Below are positions 58,701-64,000 of a DNA stretch of 64,000 nucleotides, piece by piece. Location of the stretch: the IMG/VR virus record IMGVR_UViG_3300010885_030646, positions 1 to 64,000 of that record. One strand, written 5' to 3'. The position numbers and the translations under genes are program-made. This stretch comes from a virus. The notes beneath the pieces are model-generated. The model was not told where the DNA came from. It searched no databases and was given only the letters and a program-made list of their open reading frames with translations. Every line of letters begins with the position of its first letter. The first letter of the stretch is position 1.

Positions 58701-58728
58701 TTGACAATGCAGTAAAAAGTGTTATAAT
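58701..58728 (+). promoter_or_regulatory. Near-perfect sigma-70 promoter for gp55/gp47/gp46
   Basis: TTGACA (58701-58706), 16-base spacer, TATAAT (58723-58728). Both hexamers are perfect. The transcript would start near 58735, before the ribosome site at 58740. Confidence 0.85.
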
Positions 58729-58739
58729 AAATACATTAC

Positions 58740-58746
58740 AAGGAGA
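58740..58746 (+). promoter_or_regulatory. Ribosome binding site AAGGAGA
   Basis: Strong Shine-Dalgarno, 8 nt before the GTG at 58755, and decides that GTG as start. Confidence 0.85.
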
Positions 58747-58754
58747 CACTGCCT

Positions 58755-59747
58755 GTGGCAACATCTAAACGAACAGCATCCACACTGGATCCGTCGAAAT
58801 CAATATCATCAACACCCACTGCACCAAAAGTAAACTATCTCAACAACAGAGACATTCTCAAAGAGATACACGCCAGTAAAAACACCTACTGCTACTACGC
58901 GGATCCCGCAGTAGACAGTCAATACGACATTATTTTGCCCGGACTGGACAAAATTAACCAGCGCACCATTGCTGAAGCCCGACGCAATCGTGCTGACCGA
59001 CTCAAACGTGAAGGCACCATTGTGGACCCTGTGAAGATTCCCAATACAGACCTGGTGTTCCGTATCACCTGCTGGGATCATATCCCAATGGCCGAGAAAA
59101 AGATTCCCAAGTCTGCACAGAAGAAAAAACAGAAAATTGAAGATCTGCTGGAGTTTGAAGACGAGCCCATTGATGATTCCCTGGACGAACTGCTGGACGA
59201 CGTGGTGCTGAACCCGGTGCGTCAGCGACTGAACTTTCCTCCATTTGAACATTGGCGATTAGATGAAAACAAGGAACGGTTCCGTGTGGGTCGTAGTCAC
59301 TGGCGGGGTGATTTAGAAACTGGCTACTTCAGTCGAGATCACGGCGACATGACACGTAAGTTGGCACACATGTTTATGAAGCTGTGCGAAAGATATGCTA
59401 CCAGGAGTAATTGGCGTGGATACACATACAACGAAGAAATGCGAGGACAGGCCTTGCTACAACTCAGTCAGATCGGACTACAGTTCGATGAATCAAAATC
59501 GCAGAATCCTTTTGCGTATTACACTGCCGCTATTACTAACAGCTTTACTCGCATCCTTAATTTAGAAAAGAAAAGTCAGAACATCCGTGATGACATCTTG
59601 GAGATCAACGGACTCAGTCCGTCATGGACCAGACAAAATGCCGGAAAGGCCAGCATGGCCGCATTAAGTGGACCTGTTACCATTACCACTTACATTGTGG
59701 ATAAGCCGGTAGAAGCAGTTGAATCGGATTCGGTTAACCCTGTGTAA
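58755..59747 (+). CDS. gp55: Late-transcription sigma factor gp55-like
   Basis: 330 residues from a GTG at 58755. gp55 recruits RNA polymerase to TATAAATA late promoters. The C-terminal half carries the signature FMKLCERYATRSNWRGYTYN, QNPFAYYTAAITNSFTRILN and LEKKSQNIRDDILEINGL. T4 gp55 has 185 residues; here about 150 extra N-terminal residues (KVNYLNNRDILKEIHASKNT; YYADPAVDSQYDIILPGLDK) and a charged linker precede it. Strong host promoter and ribosome site indicate early or middle expression. Confidence 0.9.
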   Translation: MATSKRTASTLDPSKSISSTPTAPKVNYLNNRDILKEIHASKNTYCYYADPAVDSQYDIILPGLDKINQRTIAEARRNRADRLKREGTIVDPVKIPNTDLVFRITCWDHIPMAEKKIPKSAQKKKQKIEDLLEFEDEPIDDSLDELLDDVVLNPVRQRLNFPPFEHWRLDENKERFRVGRSHWRGDLETGYFSRDHGDMTRKLAHMFMKLCERYATRSNWRGYTYNEEMRGQALLQLSQIGLQFDESKSQNPFAYYTAAITNSFTRILNLEKKSQNIRDDILEINGLSPSWTRQNAGKASMAALSGPVTITTYIVDKPVEAVESDSVNPV

Positions 59748-59759
59748 TTTTACAAACTC

Positions 59760-60647
59760 ATGACCATTGCCATTGCGTTTAACGGCGGGGGGTACGGTAC
59801 CTATCTTGAGTGGGTACTGACCACCCTTGCTACCGGCATTCCTATTACGGCTCCGTTTGGCATAAACGGAAACAGTCACCGGTTTTATGGAAATCATGCA
59901 AATGACATACATTCCTCTCTGTGGAAAGCAGTTGCCAGCAAAGAAAAGTCTTGTTTGTTTGTTCGACTCCACCCAAAAACACACCAACACGAAGTACTAG
60001 ATAATAATTTAAATCAAATTTTGGATGTTGCAGAAAAAGTTATCTATTTGTATCCTGATTCAGATTCAGTACTGTTAAATATAAACAACTTCTATTCAAA
60101 AATTTGGAAGGAGTGGTGGAGTGTGCGGTTATCAGATCCAGTATTTGCCGACAACTTGTACAGTAATTGGCCGGTCAATAGAGATACCCCGGTTACTCAG
60201 ATACCAATCTGGATCAAGAGAGAAATACTCAGTTTTAATTTGATGCCATCCTGGTTTGATCAAGTTGAATGGTATCACCCAGGCCGATGGCATCATGCAC
60301 GATGTCAATTGGTATTGACCAACGAACTGCTGTACAATTTTGAATCAACTATACAGAAATTACAGAAGTTTTGCAATTTGGAATTCAAAAAGAACATCGC
60401 GGATCTTGTGCCCCTGCATGATACTATGCTATCACTACAACCGTATCTCTCCCAAGACCAGTTGTGTCACAACATAGTCAATCACACTTTGACCAATCAA
60501 CTGTTTGAATGGAGAGACATTCCGTTACCTAGCCAAAGTTGGGTACAATGGAAATTGAGAAAGTTGGGCTACGAGATTCGTTGCTATGGGCTTGACATGT
60601 TCCCAACAAATAGTGTACAATTACGAGAACTACTATATCCTGTATGA
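59760..60647 (+). CDS. Unrecognised protein, 295 residues, between gp55 and gp47
   Basis: N-terminal TIAIAFNGGGYGTYLEWVL, then SLWKAVASKEKSCLFVRLHP, VIYLYPDSDS, an aromatic SWFDQVEWYHPGRWHHARC, and KLGYEIRCYGLDMFP at the C-terminus. The opening strand-glycine loop-helix and LRELLYP tail recall nucleotide-binding or sulfotransferase-like folds, but no family could be assigned. More A+T-rich than gp55. It overlaps gp47 by 4 nt (ATGA), so it is part of the same transcript. Confidence 0.65.
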   Translation: MTIAIAFNGGGYGTYLEWVLTTLATGIPITAPFGINGNSHRFYGNHANDIHSSLWKAVASKEKSCLFVRLHPKTHQHEVLDNNLNQILDVAEKVIYLYPDSDSVLLNINNFYSKIWKEWWSVRLSDPVFADNLYSNWPVNRDTPVTQIPIWIKREILSFNLMPSWFDQVEWYHPGRWHHARCQLVLTNELLYNFESTIQKLQKFCNLEFKKNIADLVPLHDTMLSLQPYLSQDQLCHNIVNHTLTNQLFEWRDIPLPSQSWVQWKLRKLGYEIRCYGLDMFPTNSVQLRELLYPV

Positions 60648-61657
60648 ATCTATTTAAAAAAGCTGCGGTCTTTACTGATATCCATTTTGGCCTTAAGTCA
60701 AACAGTGTGTTACACAATGAAGACTGCTTGAACTTTGTGAAATGGGCCACTGCCAAAGCCAAAAGTGAAGGTTGTGAAACCTGTTTGTTCCTAGGCGACT
60801 GGCACAACAATCGATCAAGTCTAAACATTGTCACACTAAACTACAGCCTGCGGGCACTGGAGCACATGAATGCTAATTTCGACCGTGTGTATTTTATCCC
60901 TGGTAATCACGACCTTTATTATCGTGACAAGCGCGATATACAGTCAGTTGAGTGGGCACGACACCTCCCTAATATTGAGATATGCAATGATTGGGTTTCT
61001 AGTGGCGACGTTGTTATCGCCCCTTGGTTGTGCGGAGATGATTATAAACGGATTCCTAAACTAAAAGGCAAATATATGTTTGGGCACTTTGAGTTGCCCG
61101 GCTACCTGATGAATGCCATGGTAGAAATGCCAGATCATGGTGAAGTACGTAGAGAAGACTTTGTAAACTTTGAGCATGTGTTTACCGGACACTTTCACAA
61201 ACGACAGACCAAAAAGAATATTACCTACATCGGCAACTGTTTCCCGCATAACTACGCTGATGCCAGCGATGATGAACGCGGCATGATGATTCTAGAGTGG
61301 GGACAGGAGCCAGAGTTTCATGCCTGGCCTGCGCAGCCAAGATATCGTGTGTTAGGACTCAGCAATGTGATTGACAATGCTGCCACTGTGCTAGCAAAAG
61401 ACATGCATGTTCGTGTACAATTAGACATTGAGATCTCATACGAAGAAGCTAACTTTATCAAAGAAACTTATATTAAAGACTACGGGCTAAGAGAAATGGC
61501 TCTTATTCCAAACAAGGCAGCCGGAGTCGACACAGACATGGCGCCAGGCGAAATAAAGTTTGAATCAGTTGATCAAATTGTAACAGATCAACTCACTAAC
61601 ATTGAATCTGAATTCTACGATCCAAAACTGTTGTTAAAAATATATCAAAACTTATGA
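60644..61657 (+). CDS. gp47: SbcD-like recombination nuclease gp47
   Basis: 337 residues, metallophosphoesterase. Motifs: FTDIHFG (D12, H14), LGDWHNN (D52, H54), GNHDLYY (N88, H89, D90), MFGHFELPG and FTGHFHKRQ. Together with gp46 it forms the T4 Mre11/Rad50-type complex that resects DNA ends for recombination-dependent replication. It overlaps the next gene by 4 nt. In T4 the partner gp46 is close by; here a radical SAM gene is inserted between them. Confidence 0.92.
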   Translation: MNLFKKAAVFTDIHFGLKSNSVLHNEDCLNFVKWATAKAKSEGCETCLFLGDWHNNRSSLNIVTLNYSLRALEHMNANFDRVYFIPGNHDLYYRDKRDIQSVEWARHLPNIEICNDWVSSGDVVIAPWLCGDDYKRIPKLKGKYMFGHFELPGYLMNAMVEMPDHGEVRREDFVNFEHVFTGHFHKRQTKKNITYIGNCFPHNYADASDDERGMMILEWGQEPEFHAWPAQPRYRVLGLSNVIDNAATVLAKDMHVRVQLDIEISYEEANFIKETYIKDYGLREMALIPNKAAGVDTDMAPGEIKFESVDQIVTDQLTNIESEFYDPKLLLKIYQNL

Positions 61658-63231
61658 ATCAGTTTGACAAATCTATAGATCGTTTGCAAAAACTTTACGA
61701 TACTGCGGGACCGTTTTATCTGTCAGAGTTTTATCAGGCCGACGGAGACAAAAAATTATATAATTTTCTAACTTCTGTTTATCAGATCGAATACACCACT
61801 AATTTTCGAATTCTAATAGTCCAAGACTGCATAGATGTGTACGATTATGAAGACTTGCCAGGAAAAGCCATATGTACGTTACAACAATACGTTAGTCAGA
61901 TAGATATTAGCAATTTTTTTGTTGTAGTTGTAACTGGCAATAAAAACATAGACACCGAACTAGCGCAAGTACAAAAGTTGTATTCTACCGATGATTGTAA
62001 AATGCAAAGTCATATTGTCAACAATGTCAAATACACTGCAACTCATCAACAACAAGACACATTTTGTGTATTGCCATGGGTGCATTTATACGTTGGTCCC
62101 GACGGAAATGTGTTACCATGTTGTGTTGCTGATCAAAAATTTCCAATGGGTAATATCAATGATGCTTCGGTAGATGACATTTCAAAATCGTCTGTATTTA
62201 ATCTTCTACGAACAAACATGTTGACTGGCAAACGTAGTAAGGAATGCAACCGATGTTATATCCAAGAGGATGCTGGATTGATGAGTGCAAGACGATCTCA
62301 CAACGCTCAATGGTCTCAAAAAAAATTAAATATCGAATCTAGTGGAGTACTTAAAACGTTTGAGCCGGTTTATCTTGATATAAGATTGAACAATATCTGC
62401 AATCTCAAATGCAGAATGTGCAATGGCTATTTTAGCAGTGCTATTGCACAAGAAGAATCGAAGCTTTTTGGTAATCAACAATCATTAGATGCAAGCATGC
62501 AATCTGCACAAAAAGCACTAGCACTTGAAGAGATTATTAAATATTTGCCACAAGCAGAAAAAATATATTTTGCAGGTGGAGAACCATTGCTTGCTCTAGA
62601 ACATTACAAAATATTAGATGCATTAATTGAATGTGGCAATACTGACCTAGAAGTAACTTACAACACCAACTTTACTTCACTTGCATACAAAGATATTTCT
62701 GTCTTGGACTTATGGAAAAAATTCAGTCAAGTAAAAGTTGGAGCAAGTCTCGATGCAATAGGACGTGTAGCCGAATATGTCAGGCACGGAACCAAGTGGC
62801 CTACTATTGAATCTAACTTAGCATCTCTCAAACTACAGTGTCCTCATGTGAATTTTACCGTGACTTCAACTGTGGGATTTTTAAATATTTCCAGTTTAAT
62901 TGAGTTGCAAACAACATGGCATGAAAACAAAATTTTAGATATTTCAAAATTCTCAATACAAGCTATGATAGGACCAGATCACTTGACGCTAACAGTATTG
63001 CCAACCGAGCACAAAGACCGACTTGATTATAAAATAAAAAATCATATCAACTGGTGTTACCAAAATCAAGCAACTACTCTTGCGGCACAGTGGAAAAATG
63101 TGTTACAATACATGTGGAGTAAGGACTCTTCGCAGTTTCTATCTGAATTTAAAAGATTAACTAGATTAATGGATCAATTTAGAAACGAATCATTAAGTGT
63201 AGTATTACCAGAGTTTTCTAGTTTTATATGA
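61654..63231 (+). CDS. Radical SAM protein, twitch-first, with extra N-terminal domain; inserted between gp47 and gp46
   Basis: 525 residues. Residues 1-130 form an extra domain without cysteine motif (FYLSEFYQADGDKKLYNFL; FRILIVQDCIDVYDYED). The subfamily B layout follows: TFCVLPWVHLYVGPDG (C138), PCC (C156/C157), CNRC (C198/C201), SAM motif CNLKCRMC (C249, C253, C256), and FAGGEPLLALEH. VGASLDAIGRVAEYVRHGTK matches 13876 and 16348. It is clearly more A+T-rich than gp47. Both ends overlap neighbours by 4 nt or so (ATGA), so the insertion kept the operon in register. Confidence 0.88.
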   Translation: MNQFDKSIDRLQKLYDTAGPFYLSEFYQADGDKKLYNFLTSVYQIEYTTNFRILIVQDCIDVYDYEDLPGKAICTLQQYVSQIDISNFFVVVVTGNKNIDTELAQVQKLYSTDDCKMQSHIVNNVKYTATHQQQDTFCVLPWVHLYVGPDGNVLPCCVADQKFPMGNINDASVDDISKSSVFNLLRTNMLTGKRSKECNRCYIQEDAGLMSARRSHNAQWSQKKLNIESSGVLKTFEPVYLDIRLNNICNLKCRMCNGYFSSAIAQEESKLFGNQQSLDASMQSAQKALALEEIIKYLPQAEKIYFAGGEPLLALEHYKILDALIECGNTDLEVTYNTNFTSLAYKDISVLDLWKKFSQVKVGASLDAIGRVAEYVRHGTKWPTIESNLASLKLQCPHVNFTVTSTVGFLNISSLIELQTTWHENKILDISKFSIQAMIGPDHLTLTVLPTEHKDRLDYKIKNHINWCYQNQATTLAAQWKNVLQYMWSKDSSQFLSEFKRLTRLMDQFRNESLSVVLPEFSSFI

Positions 63232-64000
63232 TCCATATTAAAAATTTAACTGTTAAGAACTTTATGAGTGTGGGCAATGCCACACAGGGTATTGACTTTG
63301 ACCGTAACGACCTTACATTGGTATTAGGCGAAAACTTAGACTTAGGTGGAGATGGATCACGCAACGGAACTGGCAAGACCACAATCATCAATGCCCTAAG
63401 TTATGCCTTGTATGGCCAAGCACTTTCAAACATCCGCAAAGACAATCTAGTAAACAAAACCAACGGCAAGAACATGCTTGTGAGTTTGGACTTTGTTGTA
63501 AATGGTCAAGAGTACAAGATCGAACGTGGTCGTAAACCAAATGTGCTACGATTTTATGTCAACAACGAAGCTCAAGCTGTCACAGATGAAGCACAAGGCG
63601 ACAGTCGTGAAACACAAGATGCTATCGAACGTGTGATGAATATGAGTCATGACATGTTCAAACATGTGTTGGCCTTGAACACCTACACTGAACCGTTCCT
63701 GAGTTTAAAAGCCAACGACCAACGCAACATCATTGAGCAGTTGTTGGGTATTACCCTACTAAGTGAACGTGCTGATGCCATCAAGGAACTCAATCGGCAG
63801 ACCAAAGACAGTATCTCGCAAGAAGAATTCCGTATACGGGCAGAACAAGAAGCCAACAAACGCATTGAAGAACAGATTGAAAGTTTGAAACGCAGGCAAG
63901 TGCTCTGGCAGAAGAAGTACGACAGTGATGTAGCGTACCTTGTGGCACAATATGATGATCTAGCCAAGATCAACATCGATGTTGAATTGCTAGCTCACAA
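63228..64000 (+). CDS. gp46: SbcC-like ATPase gp46, 3' partial
   Basis: Start ATG at 63228 overlapping the upstream TGA (ATGA). 257 codons are in the window and the gene continues beyond it. N-terminus IHIKNLTVKNFMSVGNATQ, Walker A GDGSRNGTGKTTI with K50, then TTIINALSYALYGQALSNI. The frame then enters the coiled coil (EQEANKRIEEQIESLKRRQ). It is the Rad50-like partner of gp47. Confidence 0.92.
   Translation, partial: MIHIKNLTVKNFMSVGNATQGIDFDRNDLTLVLGENLDLGGDGSRNGTGKTTIINALSYALYGQALSNIRKDNLVNKTNGKNMLVSLDFVVNGQEYKIERGRKPNVLRFYVNNEAQAVTDEAQGDSRETQDAIERVMNMSHDMFKHVLALNTYTEPFLSLKANDQRNIIEQLLGITLLSERADAIKELNRQTKDSISQEEFRIRAEQEANKRIEEQIESLKRRQVLWQKKYDSDVAYLVAQYDDLAKINIDVELLAH

Noticed and set aside
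1-64000. CRISPR array, tRNA, integrase, insertion sequence, direct terminal repeat
   Set aside because: None seen on reading either strand; the only regular repeats are coding.

Overview
The window looks like part of the genome of a tailed, contractile-tail phage related to T4, probably from an aquatic uncultured virus. Evidence: on the minus strand it carries a contiguous tail and baseplate block with recognisable gp48-like, gp53, gp5, gp25 and gp6 proteins, and on the plus strand a gp55-like late sigma factor followed by gp47 and gp46. TATAAATA-type late promoter boxes and a UNCG-loop terminator fit T4-like gene expression. Both ends of the window cut through genes. No tRNA, rRNA, CRISPR array, integrase or insertion sequence was seen, and the host cannot be read from the sequence.

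Layout. (1) 1-2005, plus: a sugar-nucleotide epimerase (5' end missing) and a DegT-type PLP aminotransferase. (2) 1974-4805, minus: a 943-residue protein with six or more tandem units built around an FGNQW motif and a degenerate glycosyltransferase-like segment. (3) 4804-9911, plus: two paralogous putative glycosyltransferases, an amidinotransferase, a radical SAM enzyme and a gene interrupted by one in-frame TAA. (4) 9934-28067, minus: about 18 tightly overlapping genes, with seven radical SAM enzymes, a carbamoyltransferase, an SGNH-like hydrolase, a second epimerase-like protein, several glycosyltransferase-like proteins and a few small conserved phage proteins. A sigma-70-like promoter sits at its head and a hairpin terminator at its tail. 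(5) 28142-58642, minus: the late structural block, including a 4855-residue protein with seven FG-GAP-like repeats. (6) 58755-64000, plus: sigma factor gp55, an unrecognised gene, gp47, a ninth radical SAM enzyme and the start of gp46.

How the parts may work together. The accessory regions (1-4) combine nucleotide-sugar tailoring (epimerases, aminotransferase), group transfer (amidino, carbamoyl), glycosyl transfer and a family of radical SAM enzymes, eight of nine of which have an N-terminal cysteine-rich twitch/SPASM-like domain. The set resembles aminosugar or aminocyclitol decoration pathways more than a lysis or replication module. The product (modified surface glycan, modified virion, modified DNA, or a small molecule) cannot be determined from sequence alone. 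Nearly every junction in this block is an ATGA, TAATG or TTGA overlap or a short overlap, which points to co-transcription and coupled translation. The late block is expected to be switched on by gp55 through the ATAAATA-type boxes; the gp55/47/46 operon has a near-perfect sigma-70 promoter and should be read by host polymerase.
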